Assembly: GCA_026874595.1 (NCBI GenBank)
Contig: CM049308.1
Location: forward strand, 47,933,327 to 47,997,326
From: Sipunculus nudus
Taxonomy: Eukaryota > Annelida > Sipuncula > Golfingiida > Sipunculidae
Reading direction: 5' to 3'
Length of the DNA: 64,000 nt
The position numbers and the translations under genes are program-made. The notes beneath the pieces were generated by a model that worked only from the letters and a program-made list of their open reading frames with translations, did not search any database and was not told where the DNA came from. Of the stretch, positions 11,501-23,329 are shown piece by piece. The stretch's first letter is position 1. Each line of letters opens with the position of its first letter.

Positions 11501-13327
11501 GTGGCACTCAATCAACACAGCCATCAGTACAGACAGTGGCACTTGATCAATACAATGATCAGTACCGACAGTGGCACTCAATCAATACAGAAATCAGTAC
11601 AGCCAGTTGCACTCAATCAATACAATGATCAGTACCGACAGTGGCACTCAATCAATACAGAAATCAGTACAGCCAGTTGCACTCAATCAATACAGCCATC
11701 AGTACAGATAGTGGCACTCAATCAATACAGCCATCAGTACAGATAGTGGCACTCAATCAATGCAGCCATCAGTACAGACAGTGGCACTTGATCAATACAA
11801 TGATCAGTACCAACAGTGGCACTCAATCAATACAGAAATCAGTACAGCCAGTTGCACTCGATCAATACAGCCATCAGTACAGATAGTGGCACTCAATCAA
11901 TACAGCCATCAGTACAGACAGTGGCACTTGATCAATACAATGATCAGTACCAACAGTGGCACTCAATCAATACAGAAATCAGTACAGCCAGTTGCACTCA
12001 ATGAATACAGCCATCAGTACAGACAGTGGCACTCAATCAATACAGCCATCAGTACAGACAGTGGCACTTGATCAATACAATGATCAGTACCGACAGTGGC
12101 ACTCAATCGATACAGCCATCATTACAGCCAGTTGCACTCAATCAATACAGCCATCAGTACAGATAGTGGCACTCAATCAAAACAGCCATCAGTACAGACA
12201 GTGGCACTCAATCAATACAGCCATCAGTACAGACAGTGGCACTTGATCAATACAATGATCAGTACCAACATTGGCACTCAATCAATACTGCCATCAGTAC
12301 AGATAGTGGCACTCAATCAATACAGCCATCAGTACAGACAGTGGCACTCAATCAATACAGCCATCAGTACAGACAGTGGCACTTGATCAATACAATGATC
12401 AGTACCAACATTGGCACTCAATCAATACAGCCATCAGTACAGATAGTGGCACTCAATCAATACAGCCATCAGTACAGACAGTGGCACTTGATCAATACAA
12501 TGATCAGTACCAGCATTGGCACTCAATCAATACAGCCATCAGTACAGATAGTGGCACTCAATCAATACAGCCATCAGTACAGATAGTGGCACTCAATCAA
12601 TACAGCCATCAGTACAGACAGTGGCACTTGATCAATACAATGATCAGTACCAACATTGGCACTCAATCAATACAGCCATCAGTACAGACAGTGGCACTCA
12701 ATCAATACAGCCATCAGTAGAGACAGTGGCACTCAATCAATACAATGATCAGTACCGACAGTGGCACCCAATCAATACAGAAATCAGTACAGCCAGTTGC
12801 ACTCAATCAATACAGCCATCAGTACAGACAGTGGCACTTGATCAATACAATGATCAGTACCAACAGTGGCACTCAATCAATACAGCCATCAGTACAGACA
12901 GTGGCACTTGATCAATACAATGATCAGTACCAACAGTGGCACTCAATCAATACAGCCATCAGTACAGATAGTGGCACTCAATCAATACAGCCATCAGTAC
13001 AGACAGTGGCACTTGATCAATACAATGATCAGTACCAACATTGGCACTCAATCAATACAGCCATCAGTACAGCCAGTGGCACTCAATCAATACAGCCATC
13101 AGTACCGACAGTGGCACTCAATCAATACAGAAATCAGTACAGACAGTGGCACTCAATCAATACAATGATCAGTACCGACAGTGGCACTCAATCAATACAG
13201 CCATCAGTACAGATAGTGGCACTCAATCAATACAATGATCAGTACCGACAGTGGCACTCAATCAATACAGCCATCAGTACAGACAGTGGCACTCAATCAA
13301 TACAATGATCAGTACCAACAGTGGCAC
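8586..13327. repeat. 35-bp minisatellite, about 135 copies
   Basis: The unit is TCAATCAATACAGCCATCAG followed by TACAGACAGTGGCAC. Variant units carry TACAATGATCAGTACC, TACAGAAATCAGTACAGCC or CACTTGATC. In the second half the variants form four-unit blocks of about 140 bp. Because 35 is not a multiple of three, each frame cycles through all three phases, and most variants lack stops, so ORFs up to 248 codons appear. They are artefacts. The array lies in KIZ intron 4 with its left end about 38 bp from the exon 5 acceptor. Confidence 0.97.
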
Positions 13328-13639
13328 AATGGCACTTTAATTTTTAAATAAAAGTTTGAGGGTCGCTGGTTTTTTTTAGGGTGGGTTGCTGAACAGGAAA
13401 CAGACTTTTTTTCCTTACCCAAAAGTAAATGACCTGGCTATATGCATTCAAGGATGAAGGTTGGCCGCATTTGGATCGAAGTAAATATATCAGAAATTAA
13501 ACAAGGCCTACAGGCCTAATGCGAACCTGTGCAAAGTTTGAGAGTATGAATTGAGGTTTATTTTTTAAATTTAATATTGATCCTCTTAAGTCCTGCATAT
13601 CTACCTTGGTCATTATGATTTCAGCAAAATGGACGTTTT

Positions 13640-14750
13640 GGACCTGAAGTTTCAGACTAGGACATTTTAAAACTAGAATATGGGTAGTCGACAAGCCACT
13701 ATGTGTATCTGCAGAAATCAGAGTGGGACGGGTGAAGTGAGGCATGGATTAAGTGGCAAGGGGAATAGTGTGAGTTGTGTTGCATATTAGCATGGATTTC
13801 TGCAGCGTAATGTGAATGTAGGTGGTGCCACCTGTCATAAAAATGAGAAAATTGTCAAGGATGTATAAACCTGCAAAATTTCAGGTGGATAAGTCAAACC
13901 ACTGCTGAGATATGAGTGATTTTATCCCAAGGCAGAAGAACAGATGGACACTGTGCATAAATGGTTGCAGGTGGCGCCACCAGTTTTGCCTATGATGAAG
14001 AGCTATGTGAGATCTATACACATGCAAAATTTTGGCCCTATCGGTGAAACGGTTCCTAAAATATGAGCTTGGATGTCTGCAGAGTAAACATGAATGTAGG
14101 TGGCACCACCTGTCATAAAATCTAGAAAGCTTTCCAGGATGTATAAACCTGCAAAATTTCAGGTGGATAAGTCAAACAACTGCTGAGATATGAGTGATAT
14201 TATCCCAGGGCAGATGAACAGATGGATGCTGTGCATAAATGGTTGCAGGTGGCACCACCAGTTTTGCCTATGATCAAGAGCGAATTGAGATCTATACACA
14301 TGCAAAATTTTGGCCCAATCAGTCAAACGGTTCCCGAGATATGAGCTTGGATGTCTGCAGAGTAAACGTAAATGTAGGTGGCGCAACCTGTCATAAAAAC
14401 GAGAAAGCTGTCCAGGATGTATAATCCTGCAAAATTTCAGGTGGATAAGTAAAACAACTGCTGAGATATGAGTGATATTATCCCAAGGCAGATGAACTGA
14501 TGGATGCTATGCAAAAATGGTTGCAGGTGGCGCCACCACTTTTAGTGTATGTTATAAAGCTATCAAAGGGCTACATTTGTGCAAAATTTTTAGCCTGATT
14601 GGTCAAACAGTTCCCCGAGATATGCTGGTTTATGTGTGGGAACAGACATACAAATGGATACTGGGCAGGGAGGAAAGGTCAGAGGTCAACCAAAAATGAG
14701 GGCGCAGCAGTTCACATGTGACTTGATGATAAACCCGATTCGCTTAAAAT
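13640..14750. repeat. Second tandem block, about 278-bp units, with GGTGGCGCCACC palindromes
   Basis: Anchors ATGAGTGAT at 13912, 14190 and 14468 (spacing 278). It starts with the same GACGGGTGAAGTGAGGCATG leader as the block at 3091 and ends with the same AGGTCAGAGGTCAACC-type tail. Palindrome variants are at about 13817, 13970, 14097, 14247, 14374 and 14525. It is a direct paralogue of 3091-4360, about 10.4 kb away in the same gene. Confidence 0.88.
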
Positions 14751-14822
14751 GCAAACCTAGTTTTTTCAAATAGTTGAAAGATATAGTTCCAATAATCTGG
14801 GAATTCTGCATCTAAACATTGT

Positions 14823-14872
14823 GTCTAGACGTCTAGACGCTGTGTCTAGACGTCTAGACACATTGTCTAGAC
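14823..14872. repeat. Cluster of GTCTAGAC palindromes
   Basis: Five GTCTAGAC octamers in 50 bp. GTCTAGACGTCTAGAC occurs at 14823-14838 and 14844-14859, and a single octamer at 14865-14872. The stretch 14841-14862 is a perfect 22-bp palindrome. It could form a cruciform; origin unknown. Confidence 0.85.
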
Positions 14873-15169
14873 ACCCCCCAGAGCCAGGTCAGTTGCCATG
14901 GTGATGTCTGGACCCCACCTGTTTGTACTGAGGGACCTCTTGACTTGGCTGCTGAAACTCAGCATGTCGTCAAATCTGTTTTCAAATACAGAAAGCCTTT
15001 TTCAATTGGCTGCAATGCTTTTTTAAAACTGTATTTACCCAATCTATTCTTATAAAACTGGCAGATCCCTACCATAGAATAATTCTTGTAAAGTTTAAAC
15101 CAATCAGCTTAACAGTTTCATCATAAATCAGTGTATAAGCTAGAAGAGTTTAAAATTACATTTTTGCTT

Positions 15170-15675
15170 GTAAAAAACACATCAATGTAGGTGGCGCCAC
15201 TAATAACTCAAAATCAGATATGACATATGTGACAAACATTGGTATAAAATTTGGTGATTATAGCTCTAGCCGTTTCTGAGATTTTAATTTTAGTGTGCTT
15301 TTTTGGACAGATGACTAAGTTCAACCTCCTGTAACTCGGCCAAAAATCTCCGAACTGGAACCATTCGAACAAACTTGAGAGAGATTGTTCCAGGGATCAT
15401 TTCTGTGAAACATTGGACAATTTGGCTGGACAGTTTCAGAGATGAGGATTTTTAAAGGTTTTTAAGCTTTTTCTCTATAAAATCTAAATTAATGCAGATA
15501 CCAAATAATAAGCTCCAGGGCACCAAGTTTCACATGTGACTAATTCTTACATGTAATTTGGAGCTGCTAGCTCTGACGGTTTCTGACTTACAGCCATGGA
15601 CGGTGGAATGCCAGCCCTTGACGGCGGACGGCTGACGGACGACGCTGCGCCATCGCATAAGCTCACAGGTTCGCT
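15170..15675. repeat. Dispersed repeat ending in GACGGCGGACGGCTGACGGAC
   Basis: Holds one AGGTGGCGCCACT motif (15189) and ends (about 15616-15668) with GACGGACGACGCTGCGCCAT followed by CGCATAAGCTCAC, a tail style common in molluscan interspersed repeats (family impression, not a match). No coding content. Confidence 0.5.
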
Positions 15676-16361
15676 AAAAAAAATATTAATAAATTTCCAA
15701 CTGATTGTGACATTTATAGTGTTGTTTTAGTGTTCTAAATTATATTTTATGATTTTCTTAATACTTTTATCCGAGGCCATCCAGCTAAGTCAAAGTCTGT
15801 GAATGCTTGAACAGTAATATCGAGTATGTCTGACAGATGTCTCCACCAGTCTGCACCATGAAAAATTACATCAATTTTAATCTTGTAATAAGTGCTTTTA
15901 TTATTCAATGTTTACATTTTAAAGTGACAATTTATATGAACACTTAGACTATACAATTTATACAATAATTCTGTGACCAAGAAGAGTATTCCCTCTGTGG
16001 TGTGCTTTATCTCCTTTGATCGCTCACCGGGACCTATAACCCTTGAGTGGTCTTCTCACATTTCATTTCATATAAACCATCTGATTATGGCTGCACGGCC
16101 AGTTAAAGAAAAAGGCTGCTGCAAAAAGAAAAGTGATCTACAGTAGTGCTTAGGTAAATCCTCAACTCCAAACAATCAGAAATTTGTTGTAAAAAAACTC
16201 AGTACAAATGTATTTTCCTCAAATGTACAGTGAGAAATGCATTTTTAAAGTATAGCTTTATATTTCACTTTTTTTATTTGGTAAAATGGGACAGTCAAGA
16301 ATAGTACACAGGGGACAAAATTAAGAAAGCTTAAATGCTGAAATTTATTTATGAGCTATAC
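15676..16361. other. KIZ intron 4, no distinct feature
   Basis: AT-rich intron sequence between a dispersed repeat and exon 4. Nothing recognisable. Confidence 0.5.
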
Positions 16362-16439
16362 CTGCTTGTTCTGCTGCTGTTCCGTGATCTTTTCTTTCCA
16401 GTTGGGGTAAGACTGCTCAATGTAGGTCTCATACTGTTG
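16362..16439 (-). CDS. KIZ: KIZ exon 4
   Basis: 78 nt, exactly 26 codons in phase 0 at both ends. The acceptor is a T-rich tract ending TTTTTTCAG and the donor is GTATAG. It encodes QQYETYIEQSYPNWKEKITE followed by QQQNKQ. Joined to exon 3 it gives RTLK-QQYETYIEQ, matching the KLKLEYETQIKK stretch of human KIZ as I recall it. It lies next to the 42-bp minisatellite (16525-17675), which falls in intron 3. Confidence 0.82.
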
Positions 16440-16524
16440 CTGAAAAAACAAAGCCAGCAGATTTCATTATTATTGACAACATAACTTAAATTTAATGGCT
16501 AAAGATCAATTAATACTGTTTACT

Positions 16525-17678
16525 AAACCACATACCAAAGTACAGAAGCACTGTACAATGGCTCTAAAAAATAAAGTTGAAGTACAGAAACACTGTACAA
16601 TGGCACTAAATAATAAAGCTAAAGTACAGAAACACTTTACCATCACACTAAATAATAAAGCCAAAGTACAGAAACACTGTACAATAGCACTAAACAATAA
16701 AGCCGAAGTACAGAAACACTGTACAATAGCACTAAACAATAAAGCCGAAGTACAGAAAAACTTTACAATGGCACTAAACAATAAAGCCGAAGTACAGAAA
16801 TACTGTACAATGGCACTTAATAATAAAGCCGAAGTACAGAAACACTGTACAATGGCACTAAATAATAAAGCCAATGTACCGAAACACTGTACAATGGCAC
16901 TAAATAATAAAGCCGAAATACAGAAACACTGTACAATGGCACTAAACAATAAAGCCGAAGTACAGAAACACTTTACAATGGCACTAAACAATAAAGCTGA
17001 AGTACAGAAACACTGTACAATGGCACTAAATAATAAAGCCAAAGTACAGAAACACTGTACAATGGCACTAAATAATAAAGCCAATGTACAGAAACACTGT
17101 ACAATGGCACTAAATAATAAAGCCAAAGTACAGAAACACTGTACAATAGCACTAAACAATAAAGCCGAAGTACAGAAACACTGTACAATGGCACTAAACA
17201 ATAAAGCCGAAGTACAGAAAAACTTTACAATGGCACTAAACAATAAAGCCGAAGTACAGAAATACTGTCAATGGCACTAAATAATAAAGCCAATGTACCG
17301 AAACACTGTACAATGGCACTAAATAATAAAGCCAATGTACCGAAACACTGTACAATGGCACTAAATAATAAAGCCGAAATACAGAAACACTGTACAATGG
17401 CACTAAACAATAAAGCCGAAGTACAGAAACACTTTACAATGGCACTAAACAATAAAGCTGAAGTACAGAAACACTGTACAATGGCACTAAATAATAAAGC
17501 CAAAGTACAGAATCACTGTACAATGGCACTAAATAATAAAGCCAATGTACAGAAACACTGTACAATGGCACTAAATAATAAAGCCAAAGTACAGAAACAC
17601 TGTACAATGGCACTAAATAATAAAGCCGAAGTACAGAAACACTGTACAATGGCACTAAATAATAAAGCTGTATATCCA
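16525..17678. repeat. 42-bp minisatellite, about 27 copies
   Basis: The unit is ATGGCACTAAATAATAAAGC followed by CGAAGTACAGAAACACTGTACA; one unit corresponds to MALNNKAEVQKHCT on the plus strand. Being a multiple of three, it leaves a 261-codon plus ORF and a 245-codon minus ORF open. A higher-order repeat of eleven units (462 bp) is visible: the rare GAAAAACTTTAC variant recurs at 16755 and 17217 and the following variants repeat in order. One base is missing near 17269. The array lies in KIZ intron 3; I treat it as non-coding. Confidence 0.95.
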
Positions 17679-17800
17679 TGATGAAAATTGAAGTTCACAT
17701 CACAAGTGTTTAAAGCAGCCTGTTTGAAATTTTTAACAAGTTATATTTCGTTGAAAACAGTATTCTCATATCTAACAACAATGTATTTACTGAATATTTA

Positions 17801-17940
17801 CTGTAAATGGTGACAGAGTATTGACAGTCATTTGAGGGAGACCCATGGTGTTCACTGATTCAAAATCAAACTGTAAATGGTGACAGAATATTGACAGTCA
17901 TGTGAGGGAAAACCACAGTATTCCCTGATTCAAACTCAAA
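17801..17940. repeat. 70-bp tandem duplication
   Basis: CTGTAAATGGTGACAGA(G/A)TA starts at 17801 and 17871. The two 70-bp units differ at several positions. KIZ intron 3. Confidence 0.85.
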
Positions 17941-19487
17941 CTAGCTGGTGACAAGAGGGTAAACCATGATGAAAACCACATGTAAAATCCACCAGCACTA
18001 TACTTGCAAAAAACCCTAGGTAAATTTTGACACAAAGATTATACACAATAACATCCCAATGACATCAATAAGATTTGGGTAGTCCATGCCATCTTAAAAG
18101 CATTATTAAACCAGTAAAACCACTACAGCAGACATATTCTCTCGAGCTCCTTTACAAACCATATATGGTGCAAGCAGAAAAACTATGAAATATTCCAGCA
18201 GATTCAGGAACGAGACATCACAGAACACATCTGGCGTCACATGTGATACCCTGCAAGAAACAGATTGGCAAACTCCCAGGACCCAGTGCTTCCAACCTCA
18301 TTCTTGTAATTCAAATCTCAACTACCTACAGACTTGTCCCCAAACTTGACATTTGAGACAAAACTTTTGAGACATTTTGAGATGAACTTGCCATGGAATC
18401 ATATATAGGTAAACAGATTGTTGTGCCATATTCCATAAGACAAAAATTGCTATATCAGATAAATATGGCCTACCTTGGCTCTAAATCTAATATAAGGATA
18501 AGACCTGTTCTGGCCTGCCAGGAAAACAGATATAAGGGAAATGTGTAGGTCCTGTGGTAGGTGTGCATAGTTTAAATCTGCCAACCCTGAGGAGCCAAAG
18601 CAGAGCCAGTTGACACCAGAGAGATCCTGGGATTCGTTAGGCAACATTTGGTTAGCTTAGGATCAGCCAAGACCTTGTTAGCTTTAAACCAGCCAAGATT
18701 TGGATAGCTTTGAATAAGCCAAGATTCTTTGAAGTCGATATAATGAGCTACAGAGATCAGGTAGTTTCATGAGCAAAACAATCGCTCAGGGAAACTTAAT
18801 AAAAACCTACAAGAATGAATATACAGCTGACAAAAAAATGTAAGATTAATAATAATTTAATAAAAGCAGTGTATTAACTAAGGCCGGGATGGCCTCACAC
18901 ATACTAGTTTGCTTGAAGCATCACGGTTCAGTGATTGCAAACATGCGTTATTCCGTTGACCCAATTCAGGACACCAGCCTTGACAGCGATGTCTTGATCT
19001 GGTCAAAAATGCTTCAAAAACCGGTAGTTCCTGTATTTAAATGTTCCTTGATGTCTTCCTTCATCTTCTTTTCCATGACCATTGCATATATGAACCATGC
19101 AGGGTTATTTTCGACCTTAAACGCTCACACACAGATATCTGGGCGCGCAGATATTTGGTGAGCAGATATTTTGGAAGCGGATAACTGGGAAGCGGATAGC
19201 CGGGCAAGATATCACTAGCTCTCTTTACTGACCTCAAAGGAATGGAAAAGCTGAGTCTGCAGTCAAGGCATTCAAACAAATCATGAAAACAAGGGACCCA
19301 TTGGTCATTGTGCTCAGCTGAAGTTGACTTTGTAGGTTAAAATAAAAAATAATATCAAATGAAGATAAAGTCTATGAGGAAAAGGTAATACAGCCCACAG
19401 CTGGTTGACATGATTGGTTTGTATTAATGAGTAAGAAATTGTTGCAAATAATATTTTGTGACCACTCCGCTGATAACAAGAGTTTAC
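17941..19487. other. KIZ intron 3, no gene seen
   Basis: Holds a short run of about three diverged 30-bp repeats (AGCCAAGA...TTAGCTTT, about 18647-18735) and a GCAGATAT-rich patch (19130-19215). No supported coding region; the ORFs at 18889-19161 (+) and 19061-19279 (-) match nothing I know. Confidence 0.5.
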
Positions 19488-19650
19488 CTTTAGTGTCCGT
19501 AATCTGTCTGTCTTTGCAGCCAAAGCAGCCATGTGTGACTCCACTCTTTCCAGGTCACGCATCAATTGCTCATTCCTCCACTGGCTTTTCTTCTCATCCT
19601 CACTAATTTTCTTCCAGTAGCTCTGGAGACGAGCTGCCTTCAGCCTTTCC
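19488..19650 (-). CDS. KIZ: KIZ exon 3 (conserved coiled-coil core)
   Basis: 163 nt with acceptor GTGCTTTAG before 19650 and donor GTAAAC after 19488. It enters in phase 2 and leaves in phase 0. It encodes ERLKAARLQSYWKKISEDEK and then a segment containing KSQWRNEQLMRDLERVESHM and ending in DRLRTLK. This is the segment most similar to vertebrate kizuna: the LKK-YLKEI-ESEKK stretch, the N-x-x-x-L-x-R-x-E-R-V pattern and the ending TxKLxxLK all have counterparts. The heptad-like Leu/Ile spacing and many K/E/R residues suggest coiled coil. This exon is the main ground for naming the gene. Confidence 0.88.
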
Positions 19651-19899
19651 CTAAAGCACAAGCTACCTCAATGATACAGACATAATTAAGCTGAGGACAT
19701 CAAACAGCAGCTCCTATACTAGTGTTCTCAGAGCAATACTCAGAAGTAATAACTTTAAAAATAAATTATTTCTGAACTAATAAATCTGTAAAGTTTTTTT
19801 CAAAAATTCATCATGAAAGATCCAGTTATTACAGCAAATTCATCTGAGTACTGAAAGATGGAATAAGAGCACCGCAAATTGTGCATAATATGCCTGTTG

Positions 19900-20475
19900 C
19901 TTATTTTGTGACCTCAGACCTCATTAAATGTGTGAATTTGCTGAGAATGTAATTTAAGGTGAGAAACTGTATTGGTTAATACTCATCATAAGTTATATAA
20001 AAATGGATCAGATTTTTGGTAAGTCTGGGTGGTGCCACCAAAGTTTGGTGACCTTTGACCTAGTTAAATATGCATGAATTTTGCTGAGAATTGAATTGCT
20101 CAAGGTGAGAAACTCTATTGCTAAATATATGTATAATGAATTTCATGAAAATCCCCATGATGCCTCCAAAATGGGGTGACCTCTGACCTCATTAAATATG
20201 TGTGGATTTTGCATGAAATTGATCTTAGGCCAGATATTTTACTGATTAACATTTCTGTGGAGTTTTATCAAAAACCATCATATTCCTCAAATGTTAACGT
20301 GGGCGACACCACAAAAAAAGCCAAGTGACCTCTGACCTTATTAAATATGCACAGATTTTGCCCATAATCAAACCTGGGCTATATATAATATTTTGGTAAT
20401 TAAGTAGTTATGGTGAGTTTTGTGAAAATCCATCAAAGCCCCAGTAAGTTAATGTGGTGACACTAAAAGTTAACG
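19900..20475. repeat. Four diverged tandem units with TGACCT(C/T)TGACCT
   Basis: Units of about 130-150 bp begin TGACCTNNGACCTCATTAAATA at about 19909, 20049, 20177 and 20326. The copy at 20049-20061 is a perfect TGACCTTTGACCT. Shared tail: GAATTTTGCTGAGAAT. A GGTGGTGCCACC motif occurs at about 20030. KIZ intron 2. Confidence 0.8.
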
Positions 20476-20810
20476 GATGGACAATTGGATGGTATGTATT
20501 ACAATAATACGTCCCCTTGTAGATGGGCATACGAAAAGCATGTGCAGGAACACAGCATGTACAGACAAACCCACAAGAAGTTTAACATAGCAATTACAAA
20601 AATCACAAAGGTTTTAACTTTGCAAGTATGGGATAATCCACAAAATGTTAAACATGTGTGTAAAATACAAATAACAGAAGTGTAATATATTCTGTATTAC
20701 AAAACTCAACAAAATCTTACTATAGTATGTGTAATTAAACTCACAAAAGTATAAATTCAACAGGTAAAATGAAATCATAAAAAATAACAGCATGTAAAAA
20801 TAAAACTCAC

Positions 20811-20873
20811 AATCTGTTATCTATCTTCATGAAGGAATTTAACTGAGCATCCAACTGCATCCTTTCTCTTTCC
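20811..20873 (-). CDS. KIZ: KIZ exon 2
   Basis: 63 nt with acceptor TTGATTTCAG before 20873 and donor GTGAGT after 20811, both close to consensus. It enters and leaves in phase 2. It encodes (R)ERERMQLDAQLNSFMKIDNR(L), a charged helical segment expected to be part of the N-terminal coiled coil of kizuna. There are no stops in the required frame. The 6.2-kb intron upstream holds the inverted repeat, a SINE and a LINE relic. Confidence 0.82.
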
Positions 20874-20879
20874 CTGAAA

Positions 20880-22035
20880 TCAAAACCAATAACAATGTAT
20901 TTTAATTAAGACATTGAACTACTCCAGAATCTAACACATATAATTATGACTAAACATTACCCATTAAAGGGTGCCACTTTGACACACTGAATGACTGACA
21001 GTGCACAAACCATCCACTTAATAAAAGCCAAAACAATACTGGTTTTGGTGAAACAGTGAAATCATCTCCGGAGATGGTTTTGGTTTCACTAAAAATGATT
21101 CACTCAACAATTATACTGGCAAGAAGGTGGTGGTGAGCCAAAGTAGTGTAACTTTGTGAATTATTTTATTGACTGATACTGTTAATGCCTGTTAGAATTA
21201 ATAAGCAATAATTCTTAAATAAACATTCTTTTGGAAGTGTTTTGAATTTAATATTCCATACTATAATCATGTATATCTATTATAATCTAAAGATGAGACG
21301 CATATATCCTGTACATCCATGTCGTCTGACATGTTGACATGTTATAAGACGCAGAGAAACAGTTTATTTTCATCATTATTGAATATATATTTGCCAGTCA
21401 CAATTAATAATGCCTTGGCATGGACCCCTAACTTTTGAGAAAATTTTCATCATTAATTTATTTAATTGATATCAAATAAATTACGAATTTATCAATATTT
21501 ACTATTAAAACTGAAACTGTCTACTTAAAAATACAAGGTTAAACCATATGGAACTGGTTTTTCCACAACTGAAACCAGTTTCAAATTTTCGAGTGTGCCC
21601 AATGTCTAAACATTTTCAGTGGGGGTTTGAGCCATACGGGACACAAAAAATCAGGTCACACATCTTGCAGAAGTCACAAATTACAGTTAATATTCTCACA
21701 GTAGTGATTTTGTCACTTGTTCTATGATCTCAGTAATAAAATATGTATTAATGTCTCAGTTTACTAACTTAAACTGCAAATATTTTTGTGTTTTCTAGAT
21801 TGTTAGGTGAGGGAGGAACATGGTAAAAGTGGTCAAATATCACTATTATGAAGTTTCAGTAATTTCAAGGTTTTTTTTCTGAGAAATACCTCATTTCCAA
21901 GAAATTCACAGAATTTCTGAGATTTTTCCTTCTTTAACTAAGTACAGGTGAGCGATAATGGAGGAAAATATCACACTGTGAACTGTAATGGGAGGTTTAA
22001 ACCCAGTGACACCTACTGATTGATATTGACAGGGA
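20880..22035. other. KIZ intron 1, no distinct feature
   Basis: AT-rich sequence without recognisable coding or mobile-element signatures. Confidence 0.45.
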
Positions 22036-23015
22036 GAGTATCATTCTACAGTATAAAATGCTGATCAGTGTGCTGACCAGGGGTCTGCAGTATAAAATGC
22101 TGATCAGGGCTGCTGATCAGGGGTCTGCAGTATAAAATGCAGATCAGTGTGCTGATCAGGGGTCTGCAGTATAAAATGCTGATCAGGGCTGCTGATCAGG
22201 GGTCTGCAGTATAAAAGGCTGATCAGTGTGCTGATCAGGGGTCTGCAGTCTAAAATGCTGATCAGTGGGCTGATTAGGGATCTGCAGTATAAAATGCTGA
22301 TCAGTGCGCTGATCAGCGCCTTTCAATTCAAGCATTAATATCAGGTAAATCATCACCCATATAGCAACCTTAGACTGATTGAATATGATCAAAGACATCT
22401 ATAAGTTTCATGTATTCATGAACATACAGATATTTTTTTATGGTGTAAATAATTATACATGAAATGCGATTAACCTACCTGCCATTGACTAATTTCGCTG
22501 ATCAGCGCTGCTGATCAGCCACCTTACAATCCAAGCATTAATTCAAGGCAAATTATCCCCCATATAGCAACCTATTAAGTGATTAAATGTGACTTTAAGA
22601 CAAATGTACCATAAGTATAACATATTTACAAACATACAAATATATTTTTAATGTGTTACTTTTTATGCATGATATCTATGTACTTACTACCTATTATTTC
22701 GCTGACCAGCCAAATGCACAACAGCTTGAAGCTAATGCTCATCAACAATGATTGTATTTTTCTTACAATGATACCTCTCATCAGTAATCCCGTAAATGGT
22801 AAGATTAAGGGCTCTGAGTTATAGTTTTACTTATTTCCTGTGGAAAAAGGAATGATTGCAAATACACCCCTCTACCACATTCAATTTACAAATGTCCCTT
22901 CCCCACCAGCCAGTCGGTGATCATAACTAACAGTAGGGGGCACTGCAATTTTTGGGTGGGGTTCACTGGCCAGGTAATAGATTTAGCTGAGGTATACACT
23001 TATTTTTAAGTGTTT
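22036..23015 (+). repeat. Left arm of a large inverted repeat
   Basis: It begins with about seven units of 39-40 bp holding TCTGCAGTATAAAATGCTGA followed by TCAG (anchors 22084, 22124, 22163, 22203, 22242, 22281). Two diverged units of about 190 bp follow, each opening with GCTGATCAGCGC-like sequence (about 22305 and 22496), then a unique stretch to GGGGGCACTGCAATTTTTGG (about 22937). The same order appears reversed at 24975-25830. Confidence 0.75.
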
Positions 23016-23329
23016 ATAAAATCTGTATTAAAATTGACTATGTAAAATGTATATTTCAAAGCACTGAAATGTGTTCCTTTGATTCTGAAGTAATTTATTA
23101 ATTATGCAAATTACTTCCTATGTGCATTATATGCCATTCCCAATGAGCCAGTGCATTTATTAAGTTTTCCCCATAAGAATGGTTATATATTTACCAAAAT
23201 GAAAACCGACACACCATTTCACAATCCACAGATTATTGTCTAAAACAGAACAAGTGAAGTTATTAAAAGTATTACAGATACCAAATTACAGTATAAAAAA
23301 TATATACACGCATGACTTACAATTACAAA

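Noticed and set aside
8580-13308. Many ORFs up to 248 codons encoding NQYSHQYRQWHSINTAIST-like repeats
   Set aside because: They follow from a stop-free 35-bp unit read in all frames in turn; frames are lost at variant units, and the array lies in a KIZ intron.
8586-13327. CRISPR-like array
   Set aside because: Units are contiguous with no unique spacers, and the DNA is eukaryotic.
16495-17681. Plus- and minus-strand repeat proteins of 245-261 codons
   Set aside because: A 42-bp unit without stops opens frames on both strands; a one-base loss near 17269 breaks the plus frame, and there is no sign of splice sites or a gene start.
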